Below, one piece after another: positions 36,663-47,475 of a DNA stretch of 64,000 nt. Origin of the DNA: Scedosporium boydii. Its lineage: Eukaryota > Ascomycota > Sordariomycetes > Microascales > Microascaceae. Position 1 is the first letter of the stretch; every line of letters begins with the position of its first letter. The translations under genes and the position numbers were made by a program. The stretch spans positions 1 through 64,000 of the forward strand of contig NJFT01000109.1 of NCBI GenBank assembly GCA_002221725.1. The letters are read 5' to 3'. The notes under the pieces were generated by a model that was not told the DNA's origin, searched no databases, and saw only the letters and a list, made by a program, of their open reading frames with translations.

Positions 36663-39600
36663 AGTTGGTTGATTAATGTTATCTTTCAACCGATACCTAT
36701 TTATGTAAGGTCGTGTGATAGATCTACTCTTATCTCCTAATAATTGCCTTAACATTCTCTCTCCCTCACAAGACCGAAATCATTTCGAATTACTGCCACA
36801 CCGCTTGTCTTTTCGTCATAGCCGCATGAGTTGCGCGGTGCTGCTCCCGAGACAGGGCTGGCTTAGAAGAAGCTGCAGACGGGTAATATTCGAAACGCAA
36901 AAACGTCCGTCGGACATCAACCGGCTTCTCCCCAAGCCTTGCCAGCCACGCGCTCCGCCTTGTCTTTGCCGCAGTGAGGCTTCTTGTATTATTATTAAGA
37001 TTGATTATTTTGCATTGTCTTATTCCCAGACCGAACAGCACCCAGCGCCATTGTCCAGTATCTCCACGCCAGTGCTGTGAATTACGTACCCCCAACATGT
37101 CTTAGCCTCGTCTTCCCCCTTCATTGACCTTTTGTCTCATTCTGTTGGGCTGAAGGAGCGCATGAGCGCCTAAGACCTTCTTTTGCCCTGCCCTCCGCCC
37201 CGTGCAACCTGGGCTAATAATAGTAATATTACGTGCACAATTAAAAGGAGACGAGGGGATCGAATGGCGATGGGGTTATGAGTCTTTCGAGCCCCCTGAG
37301 AGGGCGTTTCAATAGAAACCTGCCACGAAAGCAAAGGAGATCGAAAAAAAAGTGGGCTCCGGAAATCCCAATTGACCTGCACATTTGCTTCTCTGGTCTG
37401 TCCTTCAAGCTGAGGCGCCGGGAAAGAGTGTGCCGAGAGCTGTTTGACCGAAGCGCGACCTTATTGCACGAACGTTGAGAGGTGGCTTAAGCCTGATCCC
37501 AACTCGGTGGAAGCTAAGCCGTCGAGGGCTAAGGGCTAAACGAGGTGACCTCAATGTTTGGCATGCTTAATTTTCTTTTTCGCCTCCTCCTCGCAGCATT
37601 GAAAATTTTCATTATCCCGCGGTGGCGTTTTAAAGCTGTTGGTGCGTACCATCCTTGTTATGTTAGTGCCATCTGATATTCTCTCCTTACATGTGGGAGA
37701 CTTCTTCAACAACCCCAATCATAACACCACACCACACACTCGCCATGTTGATATCATTGGTAACTCTAAAACTATTGTTCGTGTGAATCGTTTAATTAGA
37801 CTCTAACCGGACCTTGGAGGTACCGCCAAGTCCACACAGGTGCTCTGATCTCAAGAATTCAGATACCAACGCCAGTGCCAAGGGAAGAGAAAACGACACT
37901 TTCCTATGTTCGACTCTCACCGCTGGTCAAACTGTCTAAAGACCAAGACACCAAGATATGAAAGGCGCGGGAGTGTTGCAGATCTCGACCGGAAACAGCT
38001 GGAAATCTGGGGCCCATCTTTTTTTTTCTCTTTTCCTTTTTCCAACGTGACCAGAGACAAAGGCCGACCCGAGCAGATGATGTGCCAAAGCGATTTCGAC
38101 CAAGTACCGGGGGGTTAACCGCCTGCCCAGTCTCCTGGTATTGGAGCTGTCTTTACTACTGCCTTGGTATAGTATAGTGTACGTGTACCTCAGAGGCTAA
38201 GGTGAACTTGTACTTCGGAGCGCAAGGAGAAAGGTTGATCCCGAGAAAATAATCAATGAAGGCAGACACTAATTCCTTCGTCGTTGAATGCTATGTTTGA
38301 GGAAGGACAAGGGACCCTGCGTCTTTACTCAAACAGCCTCGCATGTATACCTGTAGACGGCCAGCTAGCTTCTCTATCTAAATCCCTGCAAGGTCACCAA
38401 GAAATTTGAGCAATGACTATCTGACTATTTTGTATGGGGAGAACATGAAATTTAATGGGATATGTTTGGGATCTTGATGAGTTGGGACACGACGAAGTCA
38501 TGTCGCGCATGGGTAGGGATGGCATAAGTTGCCAGAAGACCATTCATTCATTCCATGGCCAGGCAGACCTGGCTGGACTTGTCGTGTCAAAGGCAGCACA
38601 CGAAAAAAAGGAAAATAAGAAACCCTACCGCCATTGTTGGTCGCATTGATCTTCACTCGACTAGCGCCGAGTCGATTACGAAGTACGAAAACAGAAATAC
38701 GAAGCCATTCGATGTCCTTCCTTTGAGGGTCTTCTTCTCCCGTTTTTTGCTTCATAGTTTAGATTGACTAGATAGGGTTTAGGCCTGGGGTTAAGACGTA
38801 CATAGGACCCAAGTGCGATGTTCGTGCACGGGAGCGACACAACTTGAAGTTAGGGGACGACTCCCATTGGAGATACAGTACGAGGTTTGGGCGGGTCTCT
38901 GTTGATGTTTGTCAGTAGTCATACTAGTCATACTCACAGGAGAATATCCAAGACTAACACGATGGGATGGGCAATCCTCGGAAAGGAGGTGAAGGCAGGG
39001 GAAAAATGAAGTTAACTTATTTCTGCAATGACCCGAGTACACGTTTTGCCTTGAGTCATCTCTAGTCGCATTCTTCGTTTTCGAGCTAAGATAAGATTGG
39101 GAGGGCAAAATTTTCTACTGTTCTCAATGAAATGCGATGCGGGCAAGGGACCCCGTTTTCATCATCGTCCACGCTCAACCAGCAAGGGGGGGTCGAGTCA
39201 TATTATCGTGGAAGAACTCAGATCTTCTCTCATGTGTTTCGATGGAAGAGAATGCCGAGACACACACAGAGAGTGGGCACGGAGCTCTTGGCAAGAACAA
39301 ACAAGTGCTTCATTTTCCAAGATTTTTTTTTTCCCCCTTGTGCATTATCCGAGGGTTTGCTTTTTGCGATGCGCCTTAACGTCGTTGCTCATGGGCTTGT
39401 TTCCTCTTTGAGCTTGTGCCCATTTTTTTTTTTATTTTTCTTTCCTTTCTTTTTTGTTCCCCAATCATCAATTCATTAGTGTGGAATTGCGGGTTGGCGT
39501 GGAAAGTGCTCCTACTAATACTTCATAAGGCGTTGTCAAGGCGCTGATTGTATGGGTACCCCCTGACAAACCTTGGCTGAACCTGACTTCATCTGGGAGG

Positions 39601-39900
39601 AGAGACATCGATCAAATCTCTTGAGTCACACCCACCCACTCCCTTCACTTTAAGTAAGATGCGTACATATGTTTTAGTGGTAATATCGTGGAATAGTTCT
39701 GGTCAACAAGCCCGAGTCTAGTGGTCTGCTAATCCAAGGTGCCAACGTTTCTTTTTGGAGATGGACAAGAGGGGGGGGAAACCACTGAGTGCTGCGACCA
39801 GACGTTGCTAGAAAATTCCTTTGCTCTTTCCCGACATGCACGGAGCGGGTGATGACGAACGGGATTTGAACTCGGCCTTGGTCCATCCAAGTCGCAAATG

Positions 39901-42351
39901 CTGGTCAGGACTACTACTAGTACGCTCAACGATTGTACAGAGCAGCAGAGGCATTCTGTAGTGTAGTCGTCGCCTCGTGCCCTCGCTTTCCCACACAGTC
40001 CGTCCCACCGGGTTCGATTTCTATCCCCACCCCCCGAACCCACTCCCAGATCCACACTTCACCCCCTCCCTGGCAACACTTTTCCAGCGAGGATCTCCAA
40101 AAATTTTACTGATAGCCACGCACCCCCTTTCACTTGCACTTTCCCCTCCCCCGCCTACCTACGCATACTTGTATAATACCGCCGTACAACTGCAATGCCC
40201 GCAAAAGCAGACGCAACAAAGCAAAAAGCCTACTTGGGCACACAGAAGGATTGAAACGTTGGAAGAGGCCGATTTCCAACACCAAGTCTCTCTCCACCGC
40301 CCGCTCACCCACGTCTTGCCGCATCGCCCATGCAAACAACGACGGCAATACCCCGCCAAGTCCATCAGCTCCTCACAAAAGCCCCTTGTGGCCAGGCCTA
40401 CTGCCCTATACTTCGCACCTTTTACACCCGACGTACACTCCTGTACACCGCCAGGCCTGCAACCCTGGACATTGGCTGCTCGTAGGGGGGTAGTGAGTGT
40501 GCGTGCCGCGTATAATACCACGCCTATCTTAAACCGCAAGGTCCCACTAAGCCCGTCATCCCTTCCAGCCCTTCCATCAGGTGTTCCTGCCTTTCTTAGC
40601 TTTACCCTTCACAGCCAAGAAATAACCAAGGCAAGTACCACTACAGCAACCGGAGTCACTGTCCCAAAACCTTTGTAACTGGGCTTGACCGGCCTTGGTA
40701 CAACACACCACCTAGAGGCTACACCCCACTACTCAGTACACCAAGACCGACCCTGCCTCTTTCCTCTTCTCACTTCCCTCCTTCGTCTCTCTCGCGTCCT
40801 GTCTTGCTTGTACTTGGCAGCCCGGTTCTGTACTCTCGTACCTTGGCCACGTCTTGAGAGCCAAGTCCGGGTTGGATTGCACCCAGAAGGCCCGGCCAGA
40901 AGGTGCTACCCCCATTTCGTACAAGTACGAAAGGGTGCCCGGCAGTCTCTCTCGCCCTTCCCCCAAAATAACACTCGGCCATGCATTGCTCCCGCTCCAA
41001 CCTACACTATACATAATTTCCCGGCACCCCAACTTAGCACTTACACTCCCTCCCCTTCCCGTCGACCTCGAAACTTGACTTTTCACTTATTACTAGTTTG
41101 ACTCGCACTTCTGTTCCCTTTTCCTCTTCTGCTTCTTCCCCCAATTTCCTGTTAACCAGACGATACGGTTCTTTTTAATAGGCATCGGCCATTTCCTATT
41201 GCCCTCGAGACGTCCAGGTTCATTCTGCAACACCAGGTTGGCGGTTTTTTTTGGACTGCGCGAGTCTAGTAGTCATCTTCGAACTTTGTGCCCTCAACAT
41301 TCGAACCGTCAGACACCTACAACTTTTCCGCCATTGCCGATTGCGCTTGTCGCGAAGGCGCTTTTTTCCCCTTCCTACGCAAACACTATTCTCTTTGATA
41401 GAGCTCCCCGAGACTCAACATTGGGGGTGTTTTTGACGTTGCGCACCATTCGTTCGGATTCAAGCTTCCTGGCGACGCTTGCAGCTCTGCATCCCCCCAT
41501 TGGCACCAAAGGCGCAATTCTTGGATCTTCCACTCTCCCAAGCTGCAGCTGTCCAATTCTTCCGGTAGACCCTGTGGGGAGCAGACGACCTTACTTCCCT
41601 TTTCAGGTTGTGTGAGCGGGTCATCTGGCGTTGTTGCAGCTGTTGGTGCTGTAGGGGATCGCTCGCATTCTCCAGACAAGCAGCTTACCACCTGCATATA
41701 TCTCGACCCGAATATATTATTCCTGGGTCCACCCGGAGCTGTGGAAGGCGGCCGCAACCCTGTTTCCCAGGAACGAGCGGATTCTCCTACCACACTCAAT
41801 GTGATAGATGACCACGTCTCAATGACCGATTGGCCATCGCTTTCGCCCATTTACAAGTATCTTGTTTCTCCAGTCTCGGCGAGGCTCGACGACCCGCAGC
41901 AGGAGCAGGACCCCCAAACTCCTCTCCTGCCCCCTCGCTTGATGTGCCCAAGCAGGCACTCGCGCGAATTCGAACGAACCAATACCCTCCACCTCCTTTC
42001 AGAGACGACGCATACTCTACCCTTCCCCCTCCTCTCTAGGTGACCGTAAAAGGGACGCCATTTCCGTGGACCTGCTGAACCCGTGCTCCTCTCTTCATCT
42101 CTCTCTCTCTTCCTGACTCACACCTCTCCCTTCTCCATTCCGCAACATCTCTCTTCCACTCTTGCGCCCAACCTACGCAGGAACTAGGTCTACCAACGAT
42201 GATGCTATGGATGGGGTCTTCTTCCTCCTAAGCTCTTCTCGTTTGGTATAAACATTCCTGCATAAGCAGGCAAGCCTTCACACTCTCCCATATAACCACA
42301 ACTCTCCTCCACACGCCCACTCCCCCCTTCCTTTCTCACTCGCCGCCCATC
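39901..42351 (+). promoter_or_regulatory. Pyrimidine-rich upstream region and presumed leader of plc1
   Basis: About 2.4 kb directly before the plc1 start is strongly C/T-biased on the coding strand, with many short CT runs (for example around 40060-40150, 42080-42130 and 42305-42350). Such bias marks promoters and 5' leaders of filamentous fungi. Several upstream ATGs and short frames lie in it. TATAAA-like sequence occurs near 42247 (GGTATAAACATT), about 100 bp before the start codon, and could be a late TATA element. No protein gene is supported, although a CT-biased frame without an ATG start stays open from 39977 to 40678. Confidence 0.45.
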
Positions 42352-45300
42352 ATGTCTACTCCAAGTTACATAACAACGCGGCCTTCAAACTCTCCATCTA
42401 TACGACCAAATAACACGATATCACCGGCAATGTCTCTGCGCCGGTCACGTCCGGTCAATCTTCAAACTAATATAACAACTCAATCTCCACACTACTATTC
42501 TACTCTACCACCCTCAGCCGTGTCCTCTTCTTCGATCTCGTCCAGCCCACAGAACATGTCGCCAGTTCTGTTCCCCGAGACTCCCGGTTTCACTGCGAAC
42601 AGCTCCGTGGTTCCGTCTCCGGATCCGAATCGGGGCTCGACCTCCGATGACCAGATTCCTTATACGCGGCTCCCCGACTCTGTCTTGGCAACCAAACCGA
42701 GTCTGTCTTCTTTGTCGCAGCACGCTTCCGGGAGCCCTAACTTATCGCAAGAACCCCCTAGTTCCTCCAAGAGCGGCTTAGTTCGACGGTTCTCCAACAG
42801 GGCGACAAACCTTGTCACGCGACGTCGGCAGTCCTCGGCGGCCCCCAACAGCCGGGAGGGGAGTGTTGGCCCAGCAATGGTTCGAAAGCGGAGCGGCAGC
42901 ACGACTACGGCACCTCCTGATCTCAACCACATCTCTGCTGTCCTTACCGACTCGGACGATTCGCCCGATGATCGTGAGGAAACCAACCGCTGCGATGGCT
43001 CAGCTCCGTACAAGGAGGACTTGTCCAATAGCTCCTCCACATCGATAAATGCCACGTCGTCGCCTGGGATTGACGGCCCCGTATGGCCGTCCCAGTTGTT
43101 GACAGGTACCCCCCTTCGGAAGGTGTCAAAGAAGAATCGGTGGAAGCGAATTGTCCTGGTCCTGGACCCTGGTTCTGGAAGAATATTATGGGAAGGGGCT
43201 CGGAAGCGGAAGCAGATTCGCATCGATGACATCAAGGAAATACGGTCCGATTCTGATATTCGACAGTATTGCCGCGACTTCGACATTCCCGAATCCGAGA
43301 GCGCACGCTGGTTCTCTATCATCTATGCGGCCCCCGAGCTGCAAAAGACGAAGACGCTTCATCTGATTGCCGATGATATTGGGACCTTCAAGAATTGGAC
43401 CGGCACCCTGCAGAGGGTCTGGCAGGATCGCCTCGAGAATCTGACTTCGCTAATGGCTTTCGACGATAAGGCCATTGAGAAGTACTGGAAGAGCGAGGTT
43501 TTGCTGCAAAGAGGCTCGGATGGACTTGGAGGCAAAGGCGCCGACGGCGGTCTCGATTTCCAGGGGTTTGAACGCGTTTGCCGAAACCTTCATATTAACG
43601 CCTCACCAAGCCAGCTCCTTAATAGGTTTCGTGCCGCGGATCGAACAAATAGCGGTCGCATGGATTACTTGAGATTCAAGGAATTTGTTGACCTCATGAA
43701 GACCAGATACGATGTTGGTGACATCTTCTCCAGCCTCGCAAGCAAGCCGGAGGAAGGCCTTTCCATCGACGAATTTTTCGGCTTTGTCGGTGGTATCCAG
43801 GGCGAAAATATCGATGAAGATGCTTCTAAGTGGCAAGCTGCCTTTGCCGAGTTCGCAGATAAGGGATCGGAAACATCATCTAACACCAAGGGTGCCATGT
43901 CAGCTGCTGGCTTTACCCGCTTCCTTACGTCTCGTTACAACGCTCCGATTATTGAGACCCCCAAAGAGATCACTCTCGACCGGCCCATGAACGAATATTT
44001 CATCTCCAGTTCGCACAATACTTATCTTCTTGGTAGGCAGGTTGTTGGCCAGTCTAGCGTGGAGGGCTACATTAGCGCTCTCATCGACGGCTGCAGGTGT
44101 GTTGAAGTTGACTGCTGGGATGGTAGCGACGGGCAGCCGGTAGTGCTTCATGGCCGGTCTATGACTACTTCGATCAGCTTCCAGGAAGTCATGACGACGA
44201 TTAAGAGATACGCATTCGTGAAGACCAAGTTCCCGCTTTGGATTTCGCTTGAGGTCCACACCAATCCGACACAGCAGGCCAGGATGGCAAACATCATGAA
44301 GGAGACGTTTGGCGATCTTCTTGTCACAGAACCTCTCGACCCGACCTCGGACAAGCTCCCCTCACCCAGCGAGCTGATGAGCAGAATCTTGATTAAGGTT
44401 AAGAAGACGTACACCCGAGAGGACCCGCGCCCGCTCGAGATTAACGGCCGTCGACGTGGCAGCAGTCTTAGCTCTCCCTACTCGAAGCCTCTTGTTATCG
44501 ATAATGCCGGATCGCTGCCGCACTCCCTCCCTCAAAGCCCGCTACTAGGCCCACTCTACTCTCGTCGAGCAGCCACGGCTAGGAACAACAAAGTCGATCC
44601 CATCGCCGAGAGCGTGTCTCTCGACGGCGCGAGCAGCAGTGGTGGGAGCGATGAGGAGAGCCTTGCGGATGTCCCTGTCAATGGCAGCAAGCCTTTGGAC
44701 AAACCAGAAATGAAGACTGAGAGAGTGTTGGGTGATTTGGCGGTTTACTGTGCTGGCGTCAAGTTTAGGGGGTTTGATTACCCCGAAGCGAAGACGTTTA
44801 ACCACATCTTTTCGTTCATGGAGTCAACCTTTTCAAGGTACAGCAAACCGAGAGAGGCAAAGAAGGCGCTTGATCGACACAACATGCGCTACCTCATGCG
44901 AGTCTATCCCGACCGGAAGCGAATTTCATCCCACAACTTCGATCCTTTGATTTACTGGCGACGCGGTGTCCAGATGGCGGCGTTGAACTGGCAGACTTTC
45001 GACCTCGGCATGCAACTCAACAGGGCGATGTTCGAAGGTGGTACCGACAGCACCGGCTACGTGCTCAAGCCAAGCGAATTGCGCGAGATCCAGCACATGC
45101 GCGACGACGTATGGGGCAAGCGGGAGCGGAAGACGGTCAGCTTCTCAATCGATGTCATCTCAGCTCAGCAACTCATCCGACCGAGCGGAATGTCGTCGAG
45201 CAAGGCGGTCCATCCATATGTTGAGGTGGAAGTGTTCCACCCAAACGACAAGCGTTACAAAAATGAGACCGACTCCCTCCTTGCCACGGACTCGGACACG

Positions 45301-45747
45301 CCTCTCGTCCACCGCACGCAAATTGTGCCGGAGAATGGTTTCAACCCTCTCTTCAACAGGAGATTCACCTTCAAGGTTACGACGAAGTACCCCGATCTTG
45401 TCTTCGTAAGATGGTCCGTGAAGCTGTCATCGGATGGCGAAAGCTACAACGACCGCCCTCCCATGGCCACTTTCACGGCCAAGCTGGCCAATCTGAAGCA
45501 GGGCTTCCGAACCCTACCGCTACTGAACCGCATCGGCGAGGAGTACGTCTTCTCGACGCTCTTCTGCTACATTAAGAAGGACCCGATTACTCGTATCTTA
45601 CTTGACTGCCCAGAGGACCGCCTAGCCCCGACCGAATCGTCGGGTAAGTTTCTCGGTCTTGGCCTTGGCCTCAACGTCTTTGGGAGGTCGAATGGTAGCC
45701 CCAGGTCGACAATTGAGAGGGCTAGTTCTGATTCTTCGCTCATCTAA
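42352..45747 (+). CDS. plc1: Phosphoinositide-specific phospholipase C (delta-type)
   Basis: Hydrolyses PIP2 to IP3 and diacylglycerol at membranes in a calcium-dependent way. It is a single uninterrupted exon of 1131 aa. Domains in order: a Ser/Pro-rich N-terminal extension (1-240); a PH-like region (~245-365, KNRWKRIVLVLDPGSG); EF-hand-like region (~370-490); the X box (~543-685) opening with DRPMNEYFISSSHNTYLLG; a Ser-rich X-Y linker (~690-795); the Y box (~796-912, YCAGVKFRGFDYPEAKTF); and a C2 domain (~926-1090, KTVSFSIDVISAQQL). The two catalytic histidines are His555 and His600, 45 apart as in mammalian PLC-delta1. The calcium ligands Asn556, Glu585, Asp587 and Glu634 also fall at the delta1 spacing, so an active enzyme is expected. 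The start ATG has A at -3; a second ATG lies 26 codons on. Confidence 0.97.
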   Translation: MSTPSYITTRPSNSPSIRPNNTISPAMSLRRSRPVNLQTNITTQSPHYYSTLPPSAVSSSSISSSPQNMSPVLFPETPGFTANSSVVPSPDPNRGSTSDDQIPYTRLPDSVLATKPSLSSLSQHASGSPNLSQEPPSSSKSGLVRRFSNRATNLVTRRRQSSAAPNSREGSVGPAMVRKRSGSTTTAPPDLNHISAVLTDSDDSPDDREETNRCDGSAPYKEDLSNSSSTSINATSSPGIDGPVWPSQLLTGTPLRKVSKKNRWKRIVLVLDPGSGRILWEGARKRKQIRIDDIKEIRSDSDIRQYCRDFDIPESESARWFSIIYAAPELQKTKTLHLIADDIGTFKNWTGTLQRVWQDRLENLTSLMAFDDKAIEKYWKSEVLLQRGSDGLGGKGADGGLDFQGFERVCRNLHINASPSQLLNRFRAADRTNSGRMDYLRFKEFVDLMKTRYDVGDIFSSLASKPEEGLSIDEFFGFVGGIQGENIDEDASKWQAAFAEFADKGSETSSNTKGAMSAAGFTRFLTSRYNAPIIETPKEITLDRPMNEYFISSSHNTYLLGRQVVGQSSVEGYISALIDGCRCVEVDCWDGSDGQPVVLHGRSMTTSISFQEVMTTIKRYAFVKTKFPLWISLEVHTNPTQQARMANIMKETFGDLLVTEPLDPTSDKLPSPSELMSRILIKVKKTYTREDPRPLEINGRRRGSSLSSPYSKPLVIDNAGSLPHSLPQSPLLGPLYSRRAATARNNKVDPIAESVSLDGASSSGGSDEESLADVPVNGSKPLDKPEMKTERVLGDLAVYCAGVKFRGFDYPEAKTFNHIFSFMESTFSRYSKPREAKKALDRHNMRYLMRVYPDRKRISSHNFDPLIYWRRGVQMAALNWQTFDLGMQLNRAMFEGGTDSTGYVLKPSELREIQHMRDDVWGKRERKTVSFSIDVISAQQLIRPSGMSSSKAVHPYVEVEVFHPNDKRYKNETDSLLATDSDTPLVHRTQIVPENGFNPLFNRRFTFKVTTKYPDLVFVRWSVKLSSDGESYNDRPPMATFTAKLANLKQGFRTLPLLNRIGEEYVFSTLFCYIKKDPITRILLDCPEDRLAPTESSGKFLGLGLGLNVFGRSNGSPRSTIERASSDSSLI

Positions 45748-47475
45748 GAGCGTGGCTGGAATTGTCGGGCTATCACTCGCCCACTGAGCGGGCTCATACA
45801 TTTACCATCAGGAGGGAAAGGATACAACCATATCGTGGCCGATTTGGACTTGCCCCTTCTTCCCCCTGGTGTCTGTCTATTCACTTCTTGATTTTCTCTT
45901 TCCTTGGCCTCTTTTTTTTAATTCGATTCTCTGTCATATTATTATTCCTCCTCCTTGCCATCACACATAACATTTCGTGTATCTTTTGCCAGTCGCTTCC
46001 GCATTTACACACATAGCCTGTCTTGCTTTTTTTGTCTTTTCGATTTCTTTTTTTTCCCTTTTGTCAAAGACTTTCACTCACGGTGTTGGTTCGCTTTGTC
46101 CTTTTTCTTCTTCTTTTGTATTGGCAGCATTGACTTTCTTCGTTGGGATTACGGCGAATCAAGGAAACATCACATCATCCAAGCCCACCGCGGCAAGGGA
46201 AAGAAAGATATTTTCATACCTCCATCAGAACAAAGGAGGCATATACTTGTATGCATCAGGAAAGGGAATATGAAAGCTACTATAGACTTGGGAATCTACT
46301 TGGGATACTGAAATGGGAATGAAAGGGAGTTTTAAGCAATAAGAAGAACACAGCACACATTTCCCGAGCCGAAAAAGGACCGGTTATACAACTTATCATT
46401 GCCCTTCGCTGTGTTGTTTTGTTTTCTCCTCTTCATGGAATCCTTATTTTTGGATTTGTACGCATTTTCTTTTGCAAAAAACGGCTTGTTCTTTTTTTTT
46501 TCTTCTACATAAAGACTGATGATGCTGGCGACACATACGAAAACCTTTGCTTTTTGGATTTACGGCTTTGATATCCTTTCCCTGCGTTCTCTCTTTGTAC
46601 AATTACTGATGATAGTGGGAAGGGAAGTGACAGAGCAATTTGTCCCTCTTTCTTTCTTTTTCCCTTGTTCATGAATGCTGCTTTGCCTCGGTTGATGATG
46701 ATAATAAATCTTAGATACGAAAATGAGTGTTGCGTTTTCAACAAACTAGAGAGAGCCTTTTTGATATTGCTTTTGGGGGACTTTGACCTTTGTTGGAGGT
46801 CTTTAGCTAGAATGAGGCTATCACGGCTGCGTCCTCTACTGTATAGATCTTTTGGGCCCTCCTCATAATACAGGCAGTCCCCCTTCAGTGAGATGGACCT
46901 TTTGAACCTTCTACTTGTTGATGTTGGGAGTATTTCATGAATGTGATGCCTCATACAGACATTTGCTCATAAACCCTCCAACAAGGCAAGAGTTTTTGTG
47001 GATTGGCTCTAAAGTAACTGGTAGATGTTTTCATTCCACCGAAAGGAGGAAGGAAAAAAGGACAATTCCTTTTTTTATGTAAATTATTCTTCATATTTTC
47101 CGCTCCATGCAAAACATCAGGTAAAGACGTGCCCTATCTATCCAGTCCATCATTCCCTTCCCAACCCGGCAAGATAAGAGGAAAAGAGGATCGAATCAAG
47201 GTAGATTATAAAGTGAGAGAGAAATTTAGGGAGGGGGACAAAATGGAGAGAAGGAAAAAAAAAAAAAGTCATTTGAAAAACGCCGCGGCTATGCGAATAG
47301 AGACCCTAAAATCGAACAAGAAAACGTGGAAGAAAGCTGGAAAAGGACAGCCATATTACTCGAGAGACTGAAGAGGTGGATTCTCTCAGCCATGTAAACG
47401 AGAAAAAAAATAAAAAGAAACATGACGATGATACACGGGTATCAATAAAAAGGAGCACATAACAGACACATAATC
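45748..47475. other. Intergenic region between convergent plc1 and pfa3
   Basis: A 1.7 kb T-rich then A/G-rich region that should carry the 3' UTRs of both genes. A minus-strand frame of about 149 codons at 46505-46954 has a composition typical of A/T-biased non-coding DNA (runs of Lys, Ser, Arg), lies within the presumed plc1 3' region and resembles no family, so it is not called. Confidence 0.5.

Larger units (their letters stand above)
34062..39900. other. Gene desert, segment between the tRNA gene and the plc1 upstream region
   Basis: No supported gene. It contains the 20-bp palindrome at 35701-35720, a T28 run at 35375-35402 and a 70-bp C/T-only-like block near 36592-36662. Two exact dispersed 9-mers lie at 35699 and 38677. 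The first ~250 bases upstream of the tRNA gene (on its strand) show no obvious extra element. A weakly tRNA-like stretch near 39855-39920 is discussed among the rejected items. Confidence 0.5.

Noticed and set aside
39850..39930. Weak tRNA-like stretch on the minus strand (a T-loop-like GAGTTCAAATCCC and a CTTGG/CCAAG hairpin)
   Set aside because: The T stem does not pair, the anticodon loop would have five bases and no complementary 5' acceptor strand is present. It is not called even as a pseudogene.
39977..40678. 233-codon open frame upstream of plc1
   Set aside because: It begins without ATG, and its length is explained by C/T bias (few stop codons in pyrimidine-rich DNA).
11512..42351. 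Gene desert as a RIP-mutated transposon graveyard
   Set aside because: GC stays near 50% and no AT-rich, TA-rich decay or reverse transcriptase/transposase remnants are visible by eye. A dinucleotide RIP index would settle it.
46505..46954. 149-codon open frame on the minus strand between plc1 and pfa3
   Set aside because: It lies in the A/T-rich 3' region of plc1, with Lys/Ser/Arg-biased composition and no family resemblance.
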